Positions 1 to 7,400 of a stretch of 7,900 nucleotides of DNA are shown in pieces. The stretch is from Bacteroidota bacterium (GTDB lineage Bacteria > Bacteroidota > Bacteroidia > Chitinophagales > Chitinophagaceae), in NCBI GenBank assembly GCA_023391315.1, contig JAEWBD010000133.1:1-7900 (forward strand), in the 5' to 3' direction. Positions within the stretch are counted from its first letter, which is position 1; each line of letters begins with the position of its first letter. Position numbers and translations under genes: made by a program. Below the pieces are notes generated by a model that saw nothing but the letters and a program-made list of their open reading frames with translations, did no database searches and was not told the origin of the DNA.

Positions 1-852
1 GTATTTGCCAACATTTTCACCAATCGTCTTCCACATTTGATTGAACACGCCCGTGCTGCCGGTAAAATGCACGCCGGCAAAATGAGGATGAGAAAAACAT
101 ACATTGCCAAGCACGGGTCCATCAACATAAATTAAATTGATAACGCCGTCGGGCAAACCGGCTTCTTTTAAAACACGCATAAATATTTGCGCTGCGAATA
201 TTTGCGTATGCGCCGGTTTCCATACTACAACATTGCCGCACATAGCAGCGCTTGTGGGTAAATTGCCGGCAATAGCCGTGAAATTAAAAGGCGTTACCGC
301 CAGCACAAAACCTTCGAGCGGGCGCCATTCCATGCGGTTATGCATGCCGGGTGCAGAATTAGGCTGCTGTTTATATATTTCACTTAAAAAATGCACATTA
401 AACCGTAAAAAATCTATGAGCTCGCAGGCGCTATCTATCTCTGCCTGGAAAGCATTTTTACTTTGCCCAAGCATGGTGGTGCCGTTTATATGGTAACGGT
501 ATTTGCCGGCGAGAAGATCAGCAGCTTTCAAAAATATATGCGCCCTGTCTTCCCAAGGCATAGCTGCCCAATTTTCTTTTGCTGCCAGTGCAGCATCAAT
601 CGCTTGTTTAACATGGCTTTCATCACCTTCGTGAAAATAACCCAGCGTGTGGGTAGTTTCATGCGGCGGATGCAGGGCAACTTTATTTCCGGTACGCACT
701 TCTGCTGCACCTATATACATCGGGATATCAGCTTCCTCTTTCTTCAGTTCTGCTAAAATTTTTTTTAACTGTTTTCTTTCTGCTGAACCGGCAGCATATC
801 CATAAACCGGTTCGTTCGCCGGCATTGGGTAGGCAAAATATCCAAGACTCAT
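1..852 (-). CDS. pruA: L-glutamate gamma-semialdehyde (1-pyrroline-5-carboxylate) dehydrogenase, N-terminal part
   Basis: This enzyme oxidises glutamate semialdehyde, formed from 1-pyrroline-5-carboxylate, to glutamate with NAD+; it is the second step of proline breakdown and acts in the cytoplasm. Translating the minus strand from the ATG at 852-850 gives 284 residues in one open frame that runs off the window at position 1. The proteins of this ALDH4A1-type family have about 540 residues, so roughly half is present. Seen in the sequence: QAEIDSACELIDFLRFN, typical of this family; PFNFT (188-192), whose Asn190 matches the oxyanion-hole Asn of aldehyde dehydrogenases; WKP (211-213), with the cofactor-binding Lys212; and FTGSTGVF ending at residue 270, the NAD-binding loop. 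The catalytic Cys and Glu would lie beyond the window. There is no signal peptide. The family assignment is strong and the substrate follows from the family. No separate proline dehydrogenase is visible here. Confidence 0.93.
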   Translation of the reverse strand, partial: MSLGYFAYPMPANEPVYGYAAGSAERKQLKKILAELKKEEADIPMYIGAAEVRTGNKVALHPPHETTHTLGYFHEGDESHVKQAIDAALAAKENWAAMPWEDRAHIFLKAADLLAGKYRYHINGTTMLGQSKNAFQAEIDSACELIDFLRFNVHFLSEIYKQQPNSAPGMHNRMEWRPLEGFVLAVTPFNFTAIAGNLPTSAAMCGNVVVWKPAHTQIFAAQIFMRVLKEAGLPDGVINLIYVDGPVLGNVCFSHPHFAGVHFTGSTGVFNQMWKTIGENVGKY

Positions 853-867
853 AATAAAAAATTTGCG

Positions 868-875
868 CAAAGGTA
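868..875 (-). promoter_or_regulatory. Probable -7 promoter box (TAnnTTTG type) for pruA
   Basis: On the minus strand the sequence TACCTTTG fits the Bacteroidota primary-sigma -7 consensus TAnnTTTG exactly and lies 15 nt before the pruA ATG at 852. It would give a very short leader, about ten nucleotides, followed by a T-rich stretch before the start codon. I do not see a convincing TTG-type -33 element at the expected distance upstream (plus positions near 895-900), so the promoter may be weak or activator-dependent. Its upstream end overlaps the palindrome at 874-894 by two bases. Confidence 0.45.
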
Positions 876-894
876 AAGCAAGCCGCTTGCTTTA
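874..894. promoter_or_regulatory. Perfect 21-bp palindrome, candidate operator in front of pruA
   Basis: Two perfect 10-bp arms (TAAAGCAAGC and GCTTGCTTTA) flank one central base at 884. The site lies between the end of the Crp/Fnr-type gene (940) and the pruA start (852), and its left end overlaps the putative pruA -7 box. This position suits an operator for a dimeric regulator controlling pruA. As RNA it could also fold as a hairpin, but on the minus strand it is followed by CCTTTGCGC rather than a run of U, so an intrinsic terminator for the upstream gene is less likely. Which protein would bind is unknown; the neighbouring Crp/Fnr regulator is only one candidate. Confidence 0.5.
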
Positions 895-939
895 TGGAAT
901 GCCACCGTTTACGCGGCTGTTAAAATTGACAACACAGGC

Positions 940-1533
940 TTATCCCTTAAAATTCCTGGCGGCAAGGTTTTTACGCACCCTGCTTAAGCTTTCCGGTGTT
1001 ATGCCGAGATAAGATGCAACGAGTGTTTGCGGCACTCTCAGTAAAATATCAGGATATATTTTTATAAAATCAAGATAACGTTCTTCCGCTGTAGCGCTCA
1101 GCAACATATTGATCCTGTGCTGCAGCTGGCGTATATGATTATGCAATAACTGGTTACTGAATAAACCAAAGGTTTCATCGGCTTTTGAAATGGTGCAAAT
1201 CAAGTCTTCATCAATCATTGTTACATCACTGTCTTCAATTGCTTGTATAAAAAATTGGGATGGCCTGTTAAAAAACTGGCTTTCCCTGTCGCCTACAAAC
1301 CAGCCTTCCGGGGCAAATTGTATAATATGCTCTTTGCCTTTTTTATCTATTGAATAATAACGCAGCAAACCTTTTTCAACATAAAAAAATTGCCTGCATA
1401 CTTCGCCTTCGCGCAAAAGGAATTGTCCTTTTTCAATGTGCAGTTTTTTTTGATTGGCTATAATATCTTTTACAGCTTCCGGTTCAAGGCCGGCATTGGT
1501 GGTTAAATATGTTGAGAAAGGAAAATAATTCAT
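940..1533 (-). CDS. Crp/Fnr family transcriptional regulator
   Basis: This is a 197-residue protein with the usual Crp/Fnr layout and a length typical of Bacteroidota members. Residues about 25-112 match a cyclic-nucleotide-binding-type beta-roll (GQFLLREGEVCRQFFYVEKG at 36-55, then the EHIIQFAPEGWFVGDRESQ region at 68-86). Residues about 120-148 fit the long dimerisation helix, and residues about 167-190 form the DNA-binding helix-turn-helix (VPQTLVASYLGITPESLSR). The GDRESQF stretch lacks the Arg-Ser/Ala phosphate-binding pattern of true cAMP receptors, and there is no cysteine cluster of the FNR iron-sulfur kind (only Cys46 and Cys113), so the effector is unknown. The ATG at 1533-1531 is taken because the conserved fold begins soon after it. 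The gene is co-oriented with pruA 87 bp downstream; separate promoter signals there suggest they need not be one operon. The target genes cannot be told from sequence. Confidence 0.9.
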   Translation of the reverse strand: MNYFPFSTYLTTNAGLEPEAVKDIIANQKKLHIEKGQFLLREGEVCRQFFYVEKGLLRYYSIDKKGKEHIIQFAPEGWFVGDRESQFFNRPSQFFIQAIEDSDVTMIDEDLICTISKADETFGLFSNQLLHNHIRQLQHRINMLLSATAEERYLDFIKIYPDILLRVPQTLVASYLGITPESLSRVRKNLAARNFKG

Positions 1534-1620
1534 GGTTTAAAACTAAGCTGAAGATGATAAACAAAATATATTTTAAAAAACCGTTTAAAAATTCTGTCAC
1601 ACGGAAAGCGCTGAGCTAAT

Positions 1621-1657
1621 ACAGACAGATCAGTCCTCTTTCTATTATCTGTTCTGT
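1621..1657. repeat. Imperfect inverted repeat / stem-loop
   Basis: ACAGACAGAT (1621-1630) is complementary to ATCTGTTCTGT (1647-1657), with a single unpaired T in the right arm and a 16-nt loop. It sits between two divergent genes, so a terminator role makes little sense; an operator or chance are both possible. Confidence 0.35.
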
Positions 1658-1670
1658 TTAAAATTACTGC

Positions 1671-1726
1671 AGCAACATACCCGCATTTGAAAAACCCGTA
1701 TCTTAATGTTGCAGTATAATGTTGCT
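1671..1726. repeat. Cluster of short repeats, possible operator
   Basis: AGCAACAT at 1671-1678 is the exact reverse complement of ATGTTGCT at 1719-1726. The 9-mer TAATGTTGC also occurs twice in direct orientation, at 1704-1712 and 1717-1725, with a 13-bp period. The cluster lies 44-99 bp upstream of the M19-like start codon, where regulator sites would be expected. The elements are short and could be chance in A/T-rich DNA. Confidence 0.3.
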
Positions 1727-1769
1727 AACCGATTCATAAACGAATAACATTCAAACTTAATTTTCTGCT

Positions 1770-3347
1770 ATGCCATATTTTGATTTTCACGTGCATCCCA
1801 CTTTAAAATGCATGTTCTCTGAAGCTGGCTCCAAAACAAGTCCCTGGATTGATATTGATGTAAGAAAAATTCCCTGGATACTGCGATGGTGCAGCGAATT
1901 TGAATATATATTAAGCACGCAGGCCGATTTAAGAATGCTGCATAAAAATAAAGTTAACCTTATTTGTGTGGCCGTTTTTGTACCTGAACGCGGCATGACC
2001 GATAACAGCCTGATATTAAAACAGGCAGAAGGCACTTTACAATGCTACCTTAATCCTGCCCGGTTAAAAAAGATTAACGATGAAACTTTAAAACCTTATC
2101 CGGATTTGGTAGATGAAGACCTTGATGTATTGTTTAACAACACACGGTTTAATATAGCGGATAAGCAAATAGTGGCGCTTACAAAAGATGTGGAATATGA
2201 TGAAAATGATGTCTCCAAAACATATGTGGTTTTCAGCGTTGAAGGCCTGCACTCGCTTTCACCAACGCTGGAAAAAACAAAAATTGACAAAACAACGATC
2301 TTAAATAACCTTGATGAATTGCGCGCTGCAATCCCTATCATTTCAATTAACATAACGCACCTTGAACAATATCCTTTTATTAACCAGGCTTACGGCATCC
2401 AGTTTGTTTCCAATGAAGATTTCCGGCCTACAGGCAATCGCTTTTCGCAAGATGGCATTGACATACTTCGCCATTGTTATGAACATAATATTATTGTTGA
2501 TATAAAACATCAAAGCCTTGCCACACGCCGCATGCTGATTGAAGATTTACGCAAAAAAGATGACTTTAAAAATATTTTACAGCCATTGGTATGTACGCAT
2601 GCAGGCTTTGCCGGTATTTCTTACGCCGACATCCCGGATTACATAACTATTGCACCTGTTGCAGGAAAAACTTACAGCCGTATAAACTGGGGAAAACCAA
2701 AGAAGTATGGCATGCTTGATTTTATGCTGGCCTTTAACCCCAGCAGTATTAATTTATACGATGAAGACATACTGGCTGTTATTTATTCGGGCGGCATGAT
2801 AGGCCTTAACCTGGACAAAAGGATTTTGGGTTATGCAGAAGCCAATACAAACGATGCATCTTATGAAATAATTACTGAAGAAGAAGAGTATATATCCAAT
2901 GCAGAAAAGGATGTTTATTTAACGAAGCCCGTAATTGGCAGTAAAATGAATAACAGCTATTGCATAAGCACCCAGGAAGTAGTGGATGGCGGTATGGTGA
3001 ATCCAAAACTTGGCTTTTATCATCTTTGCCATTTTATGCAGCATGTGCTGCATTTTATAAAGCTTGCACAGCAAACGCCAGATGTAAATAAAGCGCTTAC
3101 ACAAATTTGTATAGGTTCAGATTTTGATGGCATCATTAACCCTGTTTGGTGCTGCCCGTCTATGAACTTCCTGGATAAGTTTAAGAAACAGTTTATTGAT
3201 AATTTCAAAGCTTTTGCCAAAGCCAATAAACGCGAAGTGCAGTTGCCCAAAAAATTTGATGTTAAGCAATTTGCTGAACAACTTTTCTTTGAAAACGGGA
3301 AGAACTTTGTATTAAACAGGCTAAAAATTATACACAGTAAATCATAA
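1770..3347 (+). CDS. Membrane-dipeptidase-like (peptidase M19) metallohydrolase, divergent
   Basis: This 525-residue protein appears to be an amidohydrolase-superfamily TIM-barrel enzyme closest to the renal/membrane dipeptidase (M19) group, whose known members use two zinc ions to cleave dipeptides. The metal-ligand motifs appear in the expected order: DFHVHP (His7, His9), VFSVEGLH (Glu158), INITH (193-197), IVDIKH (His247, like the family's DxSH), CTHAGF (His277, like SHS) and IGSDFDGI (Asp451, like the GDFDGV motif). The first motif is HxH, whereas renal dipeptidase has HxD. The chain is longer than the usual 350-420 residues, and the extra length lies mostly between His277 and Asp451. There is no signal peptide or lipobox, so it is likely cytoplasmic. 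The ATG at 1770 is supported because DFHVHP follows immediately. The gene is divergent from the regulator and convergent with tag. The superfamily is well supported, but the substrate is not known and need not be a dipeptide. Confidence 0.78.
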   Translation: MPYFDFHVHPTLKCMFSEAGSKTSPWIDIDVRKIPWILRWCSEFEYILSTQADLRMLHKNKVNLICVAVFVPERGMTDNSLILKQAEGTLQCYLNPARLKKINDETLKPYPDLVDEDLDVLFNNTRFNIADKQIVALTKDVEYDENDVSKTYVVFSVEGLHSLSPTLEKTKIDKTTILNNLDELRAAIPIISINITHLEQYPFINQAYGIQFVSNEDFRPTGNRFSQDGIDILRHCYEHNIIVDIKHQSLATRRMLIEDLRKKDDFKNILQPLVCTHAGFAGISYADIPDYITIAPVAGKTYSRINWGKPKKYGMLDFMLAFNPSSINLYDEDILAVIYSGGMIGLNLDKRILGYAEANTNDASYEIITEEEEYISNAEKDVYLTKPVIGSKMNNSYCISTQEVVDGGMVNPKLGFYHLCHFMQHVLHFIKLAQQTPDVNKALTQICIGSDFDGIINPVWCCPSMNFLDKFKKQFIDNFKAFAKANKREVQLPKKFDVKQFAEQLFFENGKNFVLNRLKIIHSKS

Positions 3348-3359
3348 GTTACAAGATAT

Positions 3360-3899
3360 TTATTTCAGCCACATGGGTTTAAGCTTTATGATCTTTTTAT
3401 AAACAGGGCAATCTTCTGTATGGGCACCCGGCAGGTAGCCGGCACTCATTAAAAATTCATTTACAATTTCACCGCCGGTAAACCTGAAATGTTTTTTAAA
3501 AAGCTTCACCCATTCTTCTTTTGTTAACGGATGATTTTTGTCAAGCCATTTTTTAAATGAGCCGTGTTCTTTTTGTATCTCCAGTATTTTTTTGGCATTT
3601 TCAATGGCCGCATTAACTTTTAAACGGTTGCGTATAATGCCTGCATCATTCAGCAAAGCATCTATTTTCTGTTGATTATATTTTGCGACCTTCTTTACAT
3701 TGAAATTATCATAAGCTTTAAAAAAATTATCCTTTTTATTCAGTATGGTTGTCCAGCTTAAGCCAGCCTGGTTAATTTCGAGTACAAGGCGGGCAAATAA
3801 ATCGTCATCATCTGTAAGCGGGAAACCGTATTCTTTATCGTGGTAGTGCTTGTGAACATTATCATTGTTTAACCCGGACACATAACTGCAGTAACTCAT
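3360..3899 (-). CDS. tag: DNA-3-methyladenine glycosylase I
   Basis: This base-excision-repair enzyme removes 3-methyladenine from alkylated DNA. Counting from the Met encoded at 3899-3897, the product has 179 residues, close to the 187 of E. coli Tag. Seen in the sequence: MSYCSY with Cys4; HYHDKEYG with Tyr19 and His20; LEINQAGLSWTTIL with Glu41 and Trp49, matching the base-recognition residues of Tag; DAGIIRNRLKVNA (85-97), typical of the helix-hairpin-helix core; and HTEDC with His160 and Cys164. Cys4, His20, His160 and Cys164 match the four zinc ligands of Tag, so the enzyme looks intact. The frame stays open upstream to an ATG at 3953, but the extra 18 residues are not conserved in the family and the zinc Cys sits right after the internal Met, so the shorter form is preferred. 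It is convergent with the M19-like gene. Confidence 0.93.
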   Translation of the reverse strand: MSYCSYVSGLNNDNVHKHYHDKEYGFPLTDDDDLFARLVLEINQAGLSWTTILNKKDNFFKAYDNFNVKKVAKYNQQKIDALLNDAGIIRNRLKVNAAIENAKKILEIQKEHGSFKKWLDKNHPLTKEEWVKLFKKHFRFTGGEIVNEFLMSAGYLPGAHTEDCPVYKKIIKLKPMWLK

Positions 3900-4046
3900 T
3901 GTAAATTTTATTTTAAAGAAATAAAAATACTGGTTTGGTGCCATTGTTGGCATGCTTTGTGAACATAAATTACAAACGGTGATTCTCTATTAACCTGTTA
4001 TTCTTTACTAACGTGAAGAATAGAAATTTAAAGAGATAAGCGTTTA

Positions 4047-4084
4047 AAAAGGTGTACTTTAATTGAAGTGCACCTTTTATTTTT
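4047..4084. terminator. Strong hairpin terminator, probably bidirectional
   Basis: AAAAGGTGTACTT (4047-4059) pairs with AAGTGCACCTTTT (4066-4078) through 13 base pairs, one of them a G-U wobble, around a 6-nt loop TAATTG. On the plus strand the stem ends in TTTTATTTTT; on the minus strand the mirror end is TTTTTAAA, so it can work in both directions. No gene points into it at close range: the plus-strand M19-like gene ends 700 bp before it with tag antisense in between, and no minus-strand gene is visible to its right. Confidence 0.75.
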
Positions 4085-4136
4085 AAGCCCTTTTATCTAT
4101 ATTATTAAAGCTATAATCACGCAATTGAATTTACAA

Positions 4137-4153
4137 TTTGGTAATATACCAAA
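4137..4153. promoter_or_regulatory. 17-bp palindrome, candidate operator
   Basis: TTTGGTA (4137-4143) and TACCAAA (4147-4153) are perfect inverted arms around the 3-bp spacer ATA. The short, symmetric, A/T-flanked form resembles sites bound by dimeric helix-turn-helix repressors such as GntR or LacI members. It lies 257 bp upstream of the SusC-type start, far for direct repression unless an upstream promoter exists. The binding protein is unknown. Confidence 0.4.
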
Positions 4154-4272
4154 GCCTGTCAAATCAATAGTTTCGCACCGCTTAAACAAAGAGCATAATC
4201 AGCAAATCACACAGCAATGCAAGCATGCGGTTTACGGTTATAAAGCAATCATATTCAAGACAAAAAAATTTG

Positions 4273-4303
4273 TAAGCATCAGCTTAGACTTGTAGCTTGC
4301 TTA
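4273..4303 (+). repeat. Imperfect stem-loop, weak terminator-like
   Basis: TAAGCATCAGCT (4273-4284) pairs with AGCTTGCTTA (4294-4303) as ten base pairs with a two-base TC bulge and a 9-nt loop. The plus strand continues TCCTTTTCT, a poor U tract, so it may be a weak terminator, a leader structure or chance. It overlaps the -33 element of the candidate promoter at 4297-4328. Confidence 0.3.
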
Positions 4304-4328
4304 TCCTTTTCTGGAAAAGTACCTTTTG
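4297..4328 (+). promoter_or_regulatory. Possible promoter for the SusC/SusD operon
   Basis: TTG (4297-4299) is followed after 20 bp by TACCTTTTG (4320-4328), which is the Bacteroidota TAnnTTTG -7 box with one extra spacer base. It would start transcription near 4335 and leave a leader of about 75 nt before the ATG at 4411. The match is imperfect, and no other candidate in the gap is better. Confidence 0.3.
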
Positions 4329-4410
4329 TCTGTACCTGCTTGTTTTATCCATATATAAACGGCCGCTAAAGCGGACATGTATTGTATTGCCCAAAATCAA
4401 ATGAACCATT

Positions 4411-7400
4411 ATGATGAAAAACTTACATGCTATTTGTGCATTTGTAATATGCCTGCTGGCAATTACAAACCCGATAAATGCACAACAAACCAGCGCTGCT
4501 GTTGCAGGCGTTGTTCAAAATGAAAACGGCAGCCCGGTCTCAGGTGCCGCAGTTACCGTAAAGAATGCAAGTACAGGCTTTTCTACCGGTATTATAACAG
4601 ACAGCCTCGGACATTATGAATTTAAAAGCCTGCCCGCCGGCGGGCCTTATACTTTCAGCTTTTCTTATGTTGGTTATACCACCAAAACAGTGAGCAACTA
4701 TCAGCTTAATGCAGGCCAGTCAGTTACTATTGATGCACAGTTAACCGATCAGTCTTCATCGCAGTTAAATGATGTGGTGGTGGTTGGTTATGGCACGCAA
4801 AAGAAAGAGAATTTAACCGGCGCCGTTGCGCAAACTTCCGGTGAAGTATTAAAGAACCGTTCTTTATCAAACATTACACAGGGCCTGCAGGGCGTGGTGC
4901 CTAATCTTAATCTCATACCGCCAGATGGTAAACCTTACTCATCGGCAGCTTACAATATCCGCGGTAACACATCAATAGGCCAGGGCGGTAATGCTTTGGT
5001 ATTGATTGATGGCGTGCAGGGCGATCCAAGCCTGCTTAATCCAAACGACATTGCTTCCGTGAGTGTATTGAAAGATGCATCGTCGGCTGCTATTTATGGT
5101 GCACGCGCCGCTTATGGCGTTGTATTAATTACAACAAAAACACCCTCAAAAGAAAGGGTAAGTGTTACTTATTCTTCCAATTATTCATTAAAAAGTCCAA
5201 CCACCGTTCCGGATATTGTTTCAAATGGCTATCAATATGCACTGATGTTTGATTCTTCCTGGAGTGCATGGAATGATTATTCCCAAACGCCGCAAAACAT
5301 CAATAAAACACAGCCATATTCACAGGGTTATATTGAAGAGTACGCCAAAAGAAATGCAGACCCTTCCTTACCGAAAGTGGAAGTTGGGCCCGACGGTAAT
5401 TATGTATATTATGGCAACACAGACTGGTATGACCTGTTGTATAAAGACAACACGTTTGCAATGGACCAGAATGTTTCTGTTTCGGGCAGCAGTGGAAAAA
5501 CCAGCTTTTATATAACGGGCCGGTATTATAACCAGGATGGCGTTTTCAATTATAACCCTGATGATTATGATATGTACAATTTCACGGCAAAGGGTTCAAT
5601 ACAATTAACGCCCTGGCTGCAGGTTACAAATACCACCATGTATAACAGGCGCAAGTATCATAATCCTTTAAACGTGGGTGAAGGCGGCGGTATATGGCGT
5701 AACCTTGCTGATGAAGGCCACCCCTCTTCCATGTTATTCAATCCAGACGGAACACTTACCTTTTCTGCAGCTTATACCGTGGGCGATTTTGTATATGGAA
5801 AGAATGGTATTGATTTGTTAGATGAGTTCTTTAAAAACACAACGGGCTTTGTAGCCAAAGTTGCCGGCAATCATTTACGTATTAAAGGCGATTTTACTTT
5901 TCAAAAGAACAATACTGATCAAACAAGGAAAAGAGTGCCTGTACCATACAGCAATGCGCCGGGTGTAATAAATTATGTTGGCACTACAACAAATGATATT
6001 ACCAAAACCATAGGCAACACCGATTACAATGCAGCCAATCTTTATGCTGAATACGAAAACACCTTTAATGATCATTATCTGAAAGGGCTGATAGGATATA
6101 ACTATGAACAATCAGTATATAACAGTACGGTAACACAAAGAAACGGGCTGATTTTCCCTGATGCCAATAACCTTAACCTGGCTTTAGGCCAAAGCATTAA
6201 TACAGGTGCGGCTTACGAAAAATGGGCCATACTGGGCGGTTTCTTCCGGGTGAATTATTCTTATAAAGACAGGTATTTGGTTGAAGTAAATGGCCGTTAT
6301 GATGGTTCATCAAAATTCCCGTCAAACCAGCGCTATGCATTCTTTCCTTCCATATCTGCCGGGTGGCGTGTATCAAAAGAATCTTTCTGGCATGTATCGC
6401 CTAAGTTTATCAGCGATTTAAAAATAAGAGGTTCTTATGGCTCTTTGGGTAACGGGAACATCAATTCTTATGCATTCCAGGAGCAGCTAATGATTAATCA
6501 AAGCTCCCGTGTTTTAAACGGCGTGCTGCCGCAATATACCAGCGCCCCGACAGTTTTACCTGATGGATTAACATGGGAAACTTCAACCACAGCCGATCTT
6601 GGCCTTGATCTCAGCATGCTTTCAAACAGGCTAAACTTTACGGCGGATATATATGAACGTAAAACAACAGACATGTTCACTACCAGCCAAACATTGCCTG
6701 CTGTATTTGGTGCTGATGAACCAAAGGGAAATTATGCCGACATGAAAACAAGAGGTTGGGAAGCCAACATAAGCTGGCAGGATAACATCAATATTGGCAG
6801 CAAATCTCTTCATTATAATATTGGCTTCTGGATGTCGGATTATTCAGCCACCATATTAAGTTATAATAATGACCAGGGCAATCTGACGGACCATTATGCA
6901 GGTGAAAAACTCGGCGAAATATGGGGCTATACCAATGACGGTTACTGGACGGCAGCCGATGTGGATAAAGCTGCGGCTGCCCAGTCTTTCATCAAAGCTT
7001 CCAGTACGGGCCAGTTTTTACCCGGCGATATAAAATTCAAAGACCTTAATGGCGACGGCGTGATAAACAATGGCACCAATACACTCAGCGACCCGGGTGA
7101 CCTTTCCATAATAGGCAACTCCACCCCGCGTTACAGCTATGGCTTCACGGCCGGTGCGGAATACAGCAATTTCTTTTTCAGTATTTTCTTCCAGGGCGTG
7201 GGCAAGCAGGACTGGTGGCCAGGCAGTGAGGCAGACCTTTTCTGGGGGCAGTACAACAGGCCTTATAACTATATTTTTCAATCGCAGGTTAACAAAATCT
7301 GGTCTGAATCAAATCCCAATGCTTACTTCCCGAGATACAGGGGTTATGTGGCGCAGGGAACCGGCAGGGAATTGAATGTTAAGCAAACCAAATACCTGCA

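Larger units (their letters stand above)
1534..1769. other. Divergent intergenic region between the Crp/Fnr regulator and the M19-like gene
   Basis: This 236-bp A/T-rich stretch must hold the promoters of both divergent genes. For the regulator, minus-strand TATATTTTG at 1570-1562 resembles a -7 box with one extra spacer base, but no good -33 element accompanies it. For the plus-strand gene, TAATGTTG (1704-1711 and again 1717-1724) is one mismatch from TAnnTTTG, and a TTTG lies at 1686-1689, but the spacings are poor. The region also contains the stem-loop at 1621-1657 and the repeat cluster at 1671-1726. I see no RNA gene or small coding region. Confidence 0.5.
3900..4410. other. Gene-poor intergenic region upstream of the SusC-type gene
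   Basis: About 510 bp of A/T-rich DNA lie between the tag start and the transporter start. It contains the hairpin terminator at 4047-4084, the 17-bp palindrome at 4137-4153, the weaker hairpin at 4273-4303 and a possible promoter at 4297-4328. A small 4-bp-arm hairpin (CCGC TAAA GCGG, 4363-4374) lies shortly before the transporter start. I recognise no tRNA, riboswitch or convincing small protein. The 75-codon frame at 4068-4295 begins with GTG inside the terminator stem and is not supported. Confidence 0.6.

Noticed and set aside
137..756. Two overlapping plus-strand open frames at the left end
   Set aside because: They are antisense to the clearly conserved 1-pyrroline-5-carboxylate dehydrogenase frame and their translations resemble no protein family.
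874..894. Palindrome as an intrinsic terminator of the Crp/Fnr gene
   Set aside because: On the minus strand no immediate U tract follows the stem, and the site overlaps a consensus promoter box, so an operator role is preferred, though the hairpin cannot be excluded.
4068..4295. 75-codon open frame on the plus strand between tag and the SusC-type gene
   Set aside because: It starts with GTG inside the right arm of a clear hairpin terminator, has no recognisable family features or upstream signals, and lies in A/T-rich DNA where such frames arise by chance.
4363..4374. CCGC-TAAA-GCGG hairpin before the SusC-type start
   Set aside because: The arms are only 4 bp and it lies in the leader with no recognisable switch architecture; too short to call.
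7018..7375. Open frames on both strands inside the 3' part of the SusC-type gene
   Set aside because: They overlap a complete, conserved beta-barrel coding sequence and are out-of-frame shadows.
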